This document shows, one piece after another, positions 1 through 8,120 of a stretch of 64,000 nt of DNA. The position numbers and the translations under genes are program-made. Below the pieces are notes generated by a model. The model ran no database searches, was not told the DNA's origin, and saw only the letters and a list, made by a program, of their open reading frames with translations. The DNA is from an uncultured Erysipelotrichaceae bacterium (lineage in GTDB: Bacteria; Bacillota_I; Bacilli_A; Erysipelotrichales; Erysipelotrichaceae), in contig CALVFL010000032.1 of assembly GCA_944326825.1 (NCBI GenBank), positions 1 to 64,000 of the forward strand, in the 5' to 3' direction. Position 1 is the stretch's first letter. Every line of letters begins with the position of its first letter.

Positions 1-1
1 A

Positions 2-142
2 GAAGAAAAGGCAATCTTTGAATGGGGATTTTTGCAATGTGTTTCCACAGGAATGGTGTTTTGGAATATCAATCGGAATGTTGGGAGAGAATTACTGAAT
101 ATTGCTGAAAGCTGGTGTGCATTTCCCTCTTACTTTTATTGA
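2..142 (+). other. Open frame entering from the left edge, end of an unrecognised gene
   Basis: The frame is open from base 2 to a TGA at 140-142 (46 codons), with no start in view. The product is rich in aromatic residues (FEWGFLQC, MVFWN) and I do not recognise it. It ends about 70 bases before a probable recombinase tail, so it may be a fragment of an integrated element and not a functional gene. The sequence to the left of the window is needed to decide. Confidence 0.3.
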
Positions 143-211
143 GAAGGGGGAACTTCCTTTTGTAGGCCGAACTGGACAAGTCACAGGCCGCCACCGTCAA
201 CACGGTGCAGC

Positions 212-292
212 TATGACAAGAACGGCACCCACAGGCGGGACATTGAGATTTATTACAGCTTTGTCGGCAAGATTGACTTGCCCGAAGCCTAA
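212..292 (+). pseudogene. Remnant of the C-terminal tail of a large serine recombinase (DUF4368-like)
   Basis: The frame 212-292 reads YDKNGTHRRDIEIYYSFVGK followed by IDLPEA and a stop. The block of basic residues, then DIEIYY-FVGK, matches the usual final residues of large serine recombinases of Tn916/Tn1549/TnpX-type conjugative or mobilisable elements (a DUF4368-like tail). The frame does not continue upstream: an adjacent frame (ELDKSQAATVNTVQL, stop at cta-tga) seems to precede it, as after a frameshift. Base composition at 170-330 is visibly GC-richer than the surrounding AT-rich DNA, which supports foreign origin. The call rests on pattern recognition of a short tail; no catalytic domain is present. 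Confidence 0.4.
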
Positions 293-356
293 CGGCCGAC
301 TTATCCGACCAATGGCCAAGTGCCAGATAGGAACGGCAAAATTTTTTACACTTCTA

Positions 357-1202
357 TTACTTCTTTATCGCACATAAGCAAAACATCCTGGCATATAAAG
401 TATCTTTCAGTCTTCTTCTAAGATAGACAAACTGTTTAGCCACTTCTTTGATATCTTTTTTCTCTAATAATCTGATGATCATAAAATGAAGACTTGCAAA
501 ATGAATGGTAAGCAAAGTTTTATTATTTCCATTACTGTGATCAACGACTGTGTCATACTCTACAAGATAAAAAGGTGAATGTCTTGATATATGGACTAAA
601 AAATCACTGCAGGTCCTGCCTGTAAAGATCCTGATATCTTTTTTATTCTTATCTTTTCTTTTGCGTCTTGGCTTTAATTTTACCTGTCTTCTGGTATCGA
701 TCCTTTGAGCTATCGTATTGCCGTTATTGATAAAGCGGTACAGAGTCGGTATGAGGTCTTTATTGGCATTATAGATATGAGCTATTGATTGTCCTTTATC
801 AAGACCTTCCTTCAAGATGACATCAACACGGCATTTATCGCTTAAAGTCATATCGATTCCTTCTCTTGCCTCTTTTAAGATCGTTTCATAGTTGATCTGA
901 GCTTCTTTGGCTTTATATTCAAAGAAGTATCCTTCATTACATTTCTTATATCTCTTACAGCTATTGCAGACATAAGGGAAACGGTTTATCTTCTTGCAGT
1001 TATTATCACGCTTATTAGAAGACAAAGAAAAGAAGCGGTGATTATTAAGTCTGATCCTTCTTTTCTTGATCTTCTTGGCTATCGTCCTTTCATCAGCATT
1101 TATAATAGCAGCTATGACTTTAAGCATACTGCCTTTTTCAAGTTCGGACTGGATCTTGATGCGATCACTTAGATCCAAGTGTGTTCCTCCTTTAACATTC
1201 AT
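357..1202 (-). pseudogene. Truncated IS30-family transposase
   Basis: The N-terminal part carries the IS30-type helix-turn-helix (DLSDRIKIQSELEKG, then a KKIKKRRIRL block), followed by a cysteine-rich segment (YVCNSCKRYKKCNEGYF) seen in a Firmicute IS30 subgroup. The first catalytic Asp of the DDE domain is visible in EYDTVVDHSNG, followed by LLTIHFAS. The protein then loses resemblance after LYARMF and stops, so the second Asp and the Glu, roughly 100 residues, are missing. The break lies near base 357-380, where the recombinase-tail DNA begins. A Shine-Dalgarno AAGGAG sits 8 nt before the ATG at 1202; a TTG 21 codons inside the longer frame also has AAAGGAGG. The product is not expected to transpose. 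Confidence 0.8.
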
Positions 1203-1303
1203 ATACATAACTCCTTTCAATAATCAAGAACACACATCTATCTAAATAATAAATAATAAGAGATGATAATAAAAAAACAATTTATGAATATGCACTATTC
1301 AAA

Positions 1304-1380
1304 GTAAAATACACTTCCGCAATCTAGAAACGGAATTTAGTTTGGAAAGAAACAGAATTATATATGTTGTAGTATTTTAC
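1304..1380. repeat. Nested inverted repeats upstream of the orphan antitoxin
   Basis: GTAAAATAC (1304-1312) is repeated inverted as GTATTTTAC (1372-1380). Inside lies a second inverted pair, TTCCG (1315-1319) and CGGAA (1331-1335). The stretch 1221-1429 between the IS30 remnant and the antitoxin has no reading frame and is very AT-rich. A TATAAT lies at about 1395-1400, between the outer repeat and the antitoxin ribosome binding site. The repeats may be operator half-sites or the tip of a small element. Confidence 0.4.
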
Positions 1381-1429
1381 GAATAATAAAGTTATAATAA
1401 TTACAGCAATGATGAAAGGAGTGTGTATC

Positions 1430-1684
1430 ATGCCAAATATTAAACCCGTGTCTGATTTAAGGAATTATACAGAAGTGTTGCGTGATATTACGGCAGGAGA
1501 GCCTGTTTTTTTGACAAAAAATGGCAGAGGCAAGTATGTCATTATTGATATGGAAGAATACGAAAAAACAAAAGCTGCGATTAAGCTGATAGGAGAGTTA
1601 TATAAAGGTGAAAAATCCGCACAGGAAAAAGGGTGGTCAGATGTTGCGGATGTAGAAAAAATACTTGGTGTTACAAATGAATGA
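1430..1684 (+). CDS. Phd/YefM-family antitoxin, orphan
   Basis: This 84-residue protein has the Phd/YefM fold signature: PVSDLRNYTEVLRDI, then the hydrophobic strand block EPVFLTKNGRGKYVIIDMEE, then a C-terminal toxin-binding helix. Antitoxins of this family bind DNA at their own promoter and neutralise a RelE/ParE RNase or gyrase poison. The ATG at 1430 is chosen because AAAGGAG ends 8 nt before it; the longer frame from 1409 has no such site. It closely resembles the antitoxin at 51824-52084 (shared PVSDLRN and LTKNG-G motifs), which still has its toxin. Here the toxin is reduced to a 14-codon stub, so the gene may act as a solitary repressor or anti-addiction factor, or be decaying. Confidence 0.85.
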   Translation: MPNIKPVSDLRNYTEVLRDITAGEPVFLTKNGRGKYVIIDMEEYEKTKAAIKLIGELYKGEKSAQEKGWSDVADVEKILGVTNE

Positions 1685-1725
1685 GATATAATTTTCACCA
1701 AAGGCAATACCCTGGCTTTTTATGA
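1681..1725 (+). pseudogene. Toxin stub overlapping the antitoxin stop
   Basis: The antitoxin stop codon forms ATGA with an ATG at 1681, the normal coupling for a RelE/ParE toxin. The frame reads MRYNFHQRQYPGFL and stops at 1723-1725. A toxin of about 90-105 residues would be expected. Nothing toxin-like continues in any frame before the lysR stop codon at 1763, so the gene was probably deleted, not merely frameshifted. Confidence 0.4.
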
Positions 1726-1762
1726 AGCATGATGACTTAAAAGATTGAAAAGTTAGTTCGTT

Positions 1763-2638
1763 CTATAATAATTCTTTAGCCAGATCGATAAAGTTTTTGA
1801 TCAAAGGATTATCATTGATAGATTTATAATAGATGCCAAAGGATAGTTTCTTGGTGTTTTTTAAAGGAACTTTGCAAAGATTGAATTCTTCAGAAACTAA
1901 ATTGTCCGGCAAGACAGAAATACCAAGACCCGCTTTGATCAAAGTTATTAAAGCTTCAATATTTTCGGCATAACAAATTTTAGAAACAGGTTTATCTTCA
2001 CCGATCACACTGTGTAAATGAGTGGCATCCTGTCTTTGAGAGTTTGGTCCGCATAAGACGACGCTTTCCTTTTTAAGGTCTGTTAAAGATACTTCTTTTA
2101 AATCAGATAAAGGATTATCTTTAGACATGACACAGACGATATTGACTTTAGTCAGTTCTAGATAATTGACTTTATAATTTAAGGTATCGTTTTCTTTAAA
2201 ACCTAAGATAATATCAAGATCTCCATCAATAAGCAATCTGAAGATCTGCCTGAAAGGGACGAATCTTAAAATGGGACGGAAGTTGTTGATGTCATGATTA
2301 AGATGATTTAAGATCGGGGCAATATATAAAAAGTTGGGAAGATTATAACTGCCTAATGATAAAAAGTGCAGCCTTCCTTCGTCCGGACTTTCAAAACGTC
2401 TGATCGCTCTTTTAGAGATACTGACGATATTGCGGGCATCATTTAAAAAGATCAGACCTTCATTGGTCAGCTTGACTAGTCTTGTCGTTCTTTTGAAAAG
2501 TTTGACTCCTAACTCTTTTTCAAGCGATTGGATCTGCATGGTGATGGCTGGCTGGGATACGTGCATCTCTTCGCTGGCTCTGGCAAAGCTGAGATTATCA
2601 GATACCGAGATAAAACATTCTAACTGAAAGATATTCAT
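1763..2638 (-). CDS. LysR-family transcriptional regulator
   Basis: The 291-residue product has the classic LysR layout. A winged helix-turn-helix covers about residues 1-60 (SFARASEEMHVSQPAITMQI, then LEKELGVKLFKR) and a two-lobed periplasmic-binding-protein-like effector domain covers about 90-290. The start is supported by an AGGAG 5 nt before the ATG. It is transcribed away from the ABC exporter pair at 2776; the shared 137-bp region carries a perfect 10-bp inverted repeat and a second short palindrome that are natural binding-site candidates. By the usual logic of divergent LysR genes it probably controls the exporter and itself. The inducer cannot be read from the sequence. Confidence 0.92.
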   Translation of the reverse strand: MNIFQLECFISVSDNLSFARASEEMHVSQPAITMQIQSLEKELGVKLFKRTTRLVKLTNEGLIFLNDARNIVSISKRAIRRFESPDEGRLHFLSLGSYNLPNFLYIAPILNHLNHDINNFRPILRFVPFRQIFRLLIDGDLDIILGFKENDTLNYKVNYLELTKVNIVCVMSKDNPLSDLKEVSLTDLKKESVVLCGPNSQRQDATHLHSVIGEDKPVSKICYAENIEALITLIKAGLGISVLPDNLVSEEFNLCKVPLKNTKKLSFGIYYKSINDNPLIKNFIDLAKELL

Positions 2639-2646
2639 AAGACTCC

Positions 2647-2673
2647 TTATTGATAATATTTACTTATCAATAA
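2647..2673. promoter_or_regulatory. Perfect 10-bp inverted repeat, probable LysR operator
   Basis: TTATTGATAA (2647-2656) and TTATCAATAA (2664-2673) are exact reverse complements separated by 7 nt. The left arm lies 9 nt upstream of the lysR start, so binding here would block lysR transcription, and the site sits just upstream of the -35 box of the exporter promoter. This is the usual geometry of a LysR autoregulatory site. Confidence 0.6.
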
Positions 2674-2687
2674 TAGCATATTTCTAT

Positions 2688-2743
2688 TTGAAATAATTAT
2701 TAAATTAACTATAATAGTTGGTACAGTCATATATCATTGATAT
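2688..2743 (+). promoter_or_regulatory. Promoter of the ABC exporter pair with a palindrome in the leader
   Basis: TTGAAA (2688-2693) and TATAAT (2710-2715) are 16 bp apart, giving a sigma-70-type promoter with a start near 2722. A 13-bp palindrome ATATCA-T-TGATAT (2731-2743) follows in the untranslated leader. It shares the ATCA/TGAT core with the inverted repeat at 2647-2673 and may be a second regulator site. The ribosome binding site AGGAGGT precedes the ATG at 2776. Confidence 0.6.
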
Positions 2744-2775
2744 GTGATTATTTTTAATTTAAGAGGAGGTAGAGA

Positions 2776-4515
2776 ATGCTTAAGAATTTGATAGCTCAAA
2801 TCAAACAATATAAAAAAGTTACCATTCTGACCCCGATATTTACGGCATTGGAAGTCTTTATGGAGATTTTGATACCTTTTGTAATAGCAGAACTGATCGA
2901 TAAAGGTATTGAGGCCGGCGATATGGGGCAGGTCTATTTTTATGGATCGATAATGGCCTTGCTGGCTTTGCTTAGTTTACTGTTTGGTATCTTAGCTGGC
3001 TTGTTTGCAGCAGATGCTTCATCAGGATTTGCCTGCAATTTAAGAAATGCCCTTTTTTCTAAGATCCAGACTTTTTCTTTTTCCAACATTGACCGTTTTT
3101 CAACGGCTGGACTTGTCACTCGTATGACTACTGATGTGACCAATATGCAAAATGCTTTCCAGATGAGTTTGAGAATCGCTGTCAGAGCACCTCTTACTTT
3201 CCTTTGCAGCATGTTCATGTGTTTGTTTATTGATGTGGAATTAAGCATGATCTTTTTTGCGGCGGTCATCATTTTGGGTTGTGTCTTGTTTTTTATCATG
3301 TCAAGAGCCAACAAGATCTTTACCAAGGTCTTTGAAGATTATGATGAACTGAATGCCAGTGTACAGGAAAATATCTCAGGCATTAGAGTTGTAAAATCAT
3401 TTGTCAGAGAAAAATTTGAAGATATTAAATTCAAGAAAGCTTCAGGCGGTCTATATAAGATGTTTATGAAAGCTGAATGTATTCTGGCTTTCAATAACCC
3501 GGTAATGATGCTTACAGTATATAGCTGCATCATTATGCTTTCGTGGTTTGGTGCCAATCATATCGTTTTCGGTTCTTTGACGACCGGTGAACTTACCTCT
3601 TTATTCTCTTATGTCATGAGTATGCTGATGTCGCTGATGATGCTTTCGATGATCTTTGTCATGATCTCCATGAGCAGTGCCAGCGCCAAGCGTATCGCTG
3701 AAGTTTTAAATGAAACACCAGACATCAGCGATCCTCAAGATCCGATCAAAGAGATCAAAGACGGCAGCATCGATTTTAATGATGTGAATTTCTCATATAA
3801 GCATGGCAGCGGCAAGAAGGTCTTAAAAGACATCAACATTCATATCGATTCCGGTGAAACAATCGGTATTATCGGTGGCACAGGAAGCGGCAAATCAAGC
3901 TTTGTCAATCTGATCTCAAGACTTTATGATGTCGATAGCGGTGAAGTAAAAGTCGGCGGCGTTAATGTCAAAGACTATGACTTAGAGTTATTAAGAGATA
4001 AGGTGGCAGTTGTTTTACAGAAAAACGTGCTGTTTTCAGGAACAATCTTAGATAATCTTCGCTGGGGTAAGGAAGATGCAACGCTTGAAGAATGCAAAGA
4101 GGTTTGTGCTCAAGCCTGCGCTGATGAATTTATTGAAAGATTCCCGGATGGTTATGACACCTGGATCGAACAGGGCGGAAGCAATGTATCCGGCGGCCAG
4201 AAACAAAGACTTTGTATCGCCAGAGCCTTGCTTAAAGATCCTAAAGTGCTGATCTTAGATGATTCTACAAGCGCTGTAGATACAGCTACAGATGCTAAGA
4301 TCAGGGAAGCATTCGCTAAAAAGATTCCTGGGGTTACTAAACTTATCATTTCCCAAAGGATCTCCAGTATCGAACACGCCGATAAGATCATTGTTTTAGA
4401 TAACGGTATGATCAACGGTTTTGATACACATGAGAACCTGATCAAAAATAATGCGATCTATAACGAAATATACGAAGCGCAGACCAGTGCCGGCGGCGAC
4501 TTCGATGAGGAATAA
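2776..4515 (+). CDS. ABC exporter half-transporter with degenerate ATP site
   Basis: The 579-residue half-transporter has a six-helix exporter membrane domain (about residues 15-300) and a nucleotide-binding domain (about 335-575). Walker A is GGTGSGKSS (367-375) and the signature is VSGGQ (471-475). Walker B reads ILDDS, so the catalytic Glu is Asp (496), and the switch His is Gln (527). These two changes mark the non-hydrolysing consensus-poor half of heterodimeric exporters such as BmrC/BmrD, LmrC/LmrD and TM287/288. The next gene, 12 bp downstream with its own AAGGAGG, supplies the competent half. Together they probably export drugs or lipophilic compounds across the cell membrane; the substrate cannot be inferred. 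Confidence 0.93.
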   Translation: MLKNLIAQIKQYKKVTILTPIFTALEVFMEILIPFVIAELIDKGIEAGDMGQVYFYGSIMALLALLSLLFGILAGLFAADASSGFACNLRNALFSKIQTFSFSNIDRFSTAGLVTRMTTDVTNMQNAFQMSLRIAVRAPLTFLCSMFMCLFIDVELSMIFFAAVIILGCVLFFIMSRANKIFTKVFEDYDELNASVQENISGIRVVKSFVREKFEDIKFKKASGGLYKMFMKAECILAFNNPVMMLTVYSCIIMLSWFGANHIVFGSLTTGELTSLFSYVMSMLMSLMMLSMIFVMISMSSASAKRIAEVLNETPDISDPQDPIKEIKDGSIDFNDVNFSYKHGSGKKVLKDINIHIDSGETIGIIGGTGSGKSSFVNLISRLYDVDSGEVKVGGVNVKDYDLELLRDKVAVVLQKNVLFSGTILDNLRWGKEDATLEECKEVCAQACADEFIERFPDGYDTWIEQGGSNVSGGQKQRLCIARALLKDPKVLILDDSTSAVDTATDAKIREAFAKKIPGVTKLIISQRISSIEHADKIIVLDNGMINGFDTHENLIKNNAIYNEIYEAQTSAGGDFDEE

Positions 4516-4527
4516 GGAGGTGTTTTA

Positions 4528-6405
4528 ATGGAAAAGAGAAAAATCGACTGGAAGTTAATGGGCAAAACGATCACCAGAACCTTTAAATACACTTTCAAAA
4601 AATATAAGTGGCATTGTTTGGTGGTAGTGATCTGTATTATCGCCACTTCCTTAGCTACTTTGCAGGGAACCCTTTTTATTCAGAAACTGATCGATGACTA
4701 TATCGTGCCGTTATTAAATTCGGAAACTAAAGACTTTACACCTTTAGCCCACGCTTTGATGGGTGTGGCTTCGATCTATGTCATCGGTATCGTCTGTTCT
4801 TATGGCTATAACCGGATCATGGCTACCGTTACCCAAGGAACGATGCGTGATCTCAGAGATGATCTGTTTGAACACATGGAATCTTTGCCGATCAAATATT
4901 TTGATACACATGCTCATGGCGACATCATGTCAATTTATACCAACGATATCGATACTTTAAGACAGCTGATCTCCCAATGCATACCGCAGATCGTCAATTC
5001 TTCAATTACGATCATCACGACTTTTACCAGTATGTTTATTTTAAATGTGCCGCTTACTTTATATACTCTGGCTATGATCGGCGTGATGCTTCTGGTGACG
5101 ACAAGGATTGCCGGACGTTCGGCCATCTACTTCAAAAAACAGCAGGCTGAACTTGGCCGGGTCAATGGTTATATTGAAGAGATGATGGAAGGACAGAAGG
5201 TCATCAAAGTATTCTGTCATGAAGATAAAGCGATCAGCGACTTTGAAGTTATAAACAACGAACTTCGAGAAAGTGCTAAAAAGGCTAACAGCTTTGCCAA
5301 TATTACGATGCCTATTAACCACAATATCGGCAATATCAGTTATGTCATCTGCGCCATTATCGGTGCGATCATGGCTCTTAGTGGTTTCAGCGGACTTACT
5401 TTAGGTACGCTGGTATCATTTATGACTTTAAACAAGAACTCCACTCAGCCAGTAAGCCAGATCTCTACCCAGACCAATGCGATCGTTATGGCGATGGCTG
5501 GTGCCAATCGAGTATTTGATCTTTTGGATGAAGAAAGTGAAGTTGATAACGGGTATGTTGAACTGGTAAATGCTAAAGAAGATGAAAACGGCAACATCAT
5601 TGAAGCAGATAAAAGAACCGGCATGTGGGCATGGCGACATCCTCATAAAGCAGATGGAACAGTTACTTATACCAAACTTGAGGGAGATGTTACCTTTGAT
5701 GATGTCGATTTCAGCTATGACGGCAAAAAGATGGTCTTACATAACATCAAGATGTATGCTACTCCTGGTCAAAAGATCGCCTTTGTCGGATCGACCGGTG
5801 CCGGCAAGACTACGATAACTAACCTGATCAACCGTTTTTATGATATTGCGGACGGTAAGATCAGATATGACGGCATCAATATCAACAAGATCAAAAAAGG
5901 CGACCTCAGAAGATCTTTAGGCATGGTCTTGCAGGATACTCATCTGTTTACCGGTACCGTTATGGACAACATCCGCTATGGTAAATTAGATGCCAGCGAT
6001 GAGGAATGTATAGCAGCTGCTAAATTAGCCAATGCCGACAGTTTTATTGAAAGACTGCCGGACGGTTATGATACGGTATTAAAAAATGACGGTTCCAACT
6101 TGTCGCAAGGTCAAAGACAGCTGCTTTCAATCGCCAGAGCAGCCGTAGCTGATCCGCCGGTACTCATCCTTGATGAAGCGACTTCTTCAATCGACACCCG
6201 TACGGAAAAACTGGTGCAGGAAGGTATGGATCGTTTGATGAAAGGAAGAACAACTTTCGTTATCGCTCACCGTTTATCGACCGTACAAAACTCCGACTGT
6301 ATCATGGTCTTAGAGCAGGGCAGGATCATTGAAAGAGGTACTCATGATGACCTGATCAATGAAGGCGGCAGATATTATCAGTTATATACCGGTAAAAAAG
6401 CTTAA
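4528..6405 (+). CDS. ABC exporter half-transporter with competent ATP site
   Basis: The 625-residue partner of the preceding gene has six membrane helices (about residues 20-320). An extra linker of about 55 residues (about 335-390, containing GMWAWRHPHK) precedes its nucleotide-binding domain, as in the longer member of heterodimeric exporters of the LmrD/BmrD type. Walker A is GSTGAGKTT (421-429), Walker B ends DE (549-550) and the switch His is present (581 in IAHRLS). The signature is LSQGQ (525-529) and not LSGGQ. In such heterodimers this altered signature faces the degenerate partner's Walker A, so the pair is mutually consistent. A strong terminator follows at 6469. Confidence 0.93.
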   Translation: MEKRKIDWKLMGKTITRTFKYTFKKYKWHCLVVVICIIATSLATLQGTLFIQKLIDDYIVPLLNSETKDFTPLAHALMGVASIYVIGIVCSYGYNRIMATVTQGTMRDLRDDLFEHMESLPIKYFDTHAHGDIMSIYTNDIDTLRQLISQCIPQIVNSSITIITTFTSMFILNVPLTLYTLAMIGVMLLVTTRIAGRSAIYFKKQQAELGRVNGYIEEMMEGQKVIKVFCHEDKAISDFEVINNELRESAKKANSFANITMPINHNIGNISYVICAIIGAIMALSGFSGLTLGTLVSFMTLNKNSTQPVSQISTQTNAIVMAMAGANRVFDLLDEESEVDNGYVELVNAKEDENGNIIEADKRTGMWAWRHPHKADGTVTYTKLEGDVTFDDVDFSYDGKKMVLHNIKMYATPGQKIAFVGSTGAGKTTITNLINRFYDIADGKIRYDGININKIKKGDLRRSLGMVLQDTHLFTGTVMDNIRYGKLDASDEECIAAAKLANADSFIERLPDGYDTVLKNDGSNLSQGQRQLLSIARAAVADPPVLILDEATSSIDTRTEKLVQEGMDRLMKGRTTFVIAHRLSTVQNSDCIMVLEQGRIIERGTHDDLINEGGRYYQLYTGKKA

Positions 6406-6468
6406 TAAATTTAATGCGATATAAAGTGAATCTGATTATTCAGACACGGTAATAGCTTTTCTTAATTC

Positions 6469-6511
6469 AAAGGACTGATTCTTATATTTTAATAGAGTCA
6501 GTCCTTTTTTA
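6469..6511 (+). terminator. Rho-independent terminator after the ABC exporter pair
   Basis: AAAGGACTGA (6469-6478) pairs with TCAGTCCTTT (6498-6507) and is followed by a T run. It closes the two-gene exporter operon. The rest of 6406-6673 holds no reading frame. Confidence 0.85.
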
Positions 6512-6620
6512 TTTGTATTTTGTTGTATTACATGTCTGCCGTATAGAATAAAACAATTATCGCTTACCCACTTATTTTAAAGTCAGTAGTTTACTTATAA
6601 AATATTCTTTCTTTGAAAAG

Positions 6621-6643
6621 AAAAAAACCGCTTTATAAAAAGC
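6621..6643 (-). terminator. Short hairpin with T run after the DUF4143 ATPase
   Basis: On the minus strand GCTTTTTATAAAGC is followed by GG and seven T. The stem is only about 5-6 bp, so this is a weak but well-placed terminator for the gene ending at 6674. Confidence 0.45.
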
Positions 6644-6673
6644 AAGTTCTACGATCGCTATATTCGTTTAGAT

Positions 6674-7969
6674 TCAGATACAAAATACAGCATAAAGAGG
6701 GATCGTCTTTATGTTGTGTTCAAAACCGAAGTTTTTTGTCGAGATCTTGATGGCGTAAGCAGGTTTATAGGTTTCCATATAAACTTTTAAGCTTTTGGCT
6801 TTAGTATTGTCTGCCGACTTTACTTCAAGAGGGATAAGCTGACCGTCACGCTGAATAACAAAATCTATCTCAGCTTCACGCTCTGACTCCCAATAATAAG
6901 TCTTATAGCTATTGACAGTAAGCTGCACATTGACATAGTTTTCGATCATGCCGCCCTTAAAATCATTCAGCTCCTTGGCCATATAAAGGACATCATTTGC
7001 CGCTAAGTCCTTCTTTGCACAAAGCAGTCCTAAATCAGAAACATAGATCTTGAATGCATCAATATCACGGTAATTTTCCAAAGGCTTTTTGATCTGCTCG
7101 ACCTTATATACCTTTGAAACGATGCCAGACAGACAAAGCCACTCAATAGCGTTTTCAAACTCGGCAGCCCGTCCACCTTTTTTTATCAGTTTATACTGAA
7201 AACGGGTATTCTTTTTTGAAAGCTGTACGGTAATATTGTCATAGACGAGTCTTGTTTTCTTGATCTCATTCAAATTGTTGTACTTGCTCATATCATCAAG
7301 ATAACTTGCCAGGATAGTGTCCTGAGTATGGCGTATAAGGATATGATCTTTGGTATTTTTAAACTGCAAAACACACTCAGGCATACCACCCACAACAAGA
7401 TACTGCCTGTAAAGCAGCATTGCCATATCATGCAGGGCAGAAGGCATCGGCGTATCGGTTTCAAAGCACTTTTTAATCTGCGCTACCAGAGCATCTTCTC
7501 CTAAAGCCAGCATGAATTCTTCCATATCCATAGGATACATCGTTTTCATATCGACCTTACCCACAGGAAAAGAGAACTTTGTCCTGCTTACTGCCACACC
7601 CAGCAAACTGCCAAGAGCTACGACATGATATTCTCTAGCATCCTCACAAAAATACTTCAAAGAGGTCAAAGCTCTTTCGCAAAGTTGTACCTCATCGAAT
7701 ACTATCAGCGTTTTTCCCTTTACTATCGTCTGTCCTGCAATGTGCGATAAAATGGGTATCAGATAATCAGGACTGATATTTTCCTCAAAGGTTTCATTAA
7801 GCTTGGGATTGGTTTCAAAATTGAAGTATGCTACATTTTCATAGTAATTGCGTCCAAACTCTAAAATCGAGTAGGTCTTTCCCACCTGTCTTGCGCCCTG
7901 CAAAATCAAAGGTTTACGGTATTTGCTTTCTTTCCACGCTTTTAAAAAGTTCATGATCTTTCTATACAT
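6674..7969 (-). CDS. AAA-family ATPase with DUF4143 C-terminal domain
   Basis: The 431-residue protein has an N-terminal P-loop AAA_14 domain with Walker A GARQVGKT (25-32) and Walker B TLIVFDEVQ. A winged-helix-like middle follows, then a DUF4143 domain ending in a PD-(D/E)XK-like core (AEIDFVIQRDGQ, then IPLEVKS). The start ATG at 7969 is chosen because AGGAG lies 7 nt upstream; the frame extends 11 codons further without a better site. Proteins of this family are common, multi-copy and mobile in anaerobes, and their cellular role is unknown. Two relatives lie at 23610 and 37079 in this window; the one at 37079 has the same long architecture. The gene stands alone, with no partner. Confidence 0.88.
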   Translation of the reverse strand: MYRKIMNFLKAWKESKYRKPLILQGARQVGKTYSILEFGRNYYENVAYFNFETNPKLNETFEENISPDYLIPILSHIAGQTIVKGKTLIVFDEVQLCERALTSLKYFCEDAREYHVVALGSLLGVAVSRTKFSFPVGKVDMKTMYPMDMEEFMLALGEDALVAQIKKCFETDTPMPSALHDMAMLLYRQYLVVGGMPECVLQFKNTKDHILIRHTQDTILASYLDDMSKYNNLNEIKKTRLVYDNITVQLSKKNTRFQYKLIKKGGRAAEFENAIEWLCLSGIVSKVYKVEQIKKPLENYRDIDAFKIYVSDLGLLCAKKDLAANDVLYMAKELNDFKGGMIENYVNVQLTVNSYKTYYWESEREAEIDFVIQRDGQLIPLEVKSADNTKAKSLKVYMETYKPAYAIKISTKNFGFEHNIKTIPLYAVFCI

Positions 7970-8120
7970 AGCGATTCTCCTTACAGCCACAGTATAACAC
8001 ATATTCGTGTAAATTTCAGCGAATTTTACTTAATTTATAACATTAAAACACACGAACTTTATTATAAATTTTGCATTATTTAACGCGAATATCGCAAGCC
8101 TTTCCTGTTGTAATAATGTT

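Noticed and set aside
102-377. A 91-codon frame over the left-edge mobile DNA
   Set aside because: It reads low-complexity basic text in a different frame from the recombinase-like tail and runs over the IS30 junction; no ribosome binding site.
1465-1707. An 80-codon minus-strand frame over the antitoxin
   Set aside because: Antisense shadow of the antitoxin gene, which has clear family motifs.
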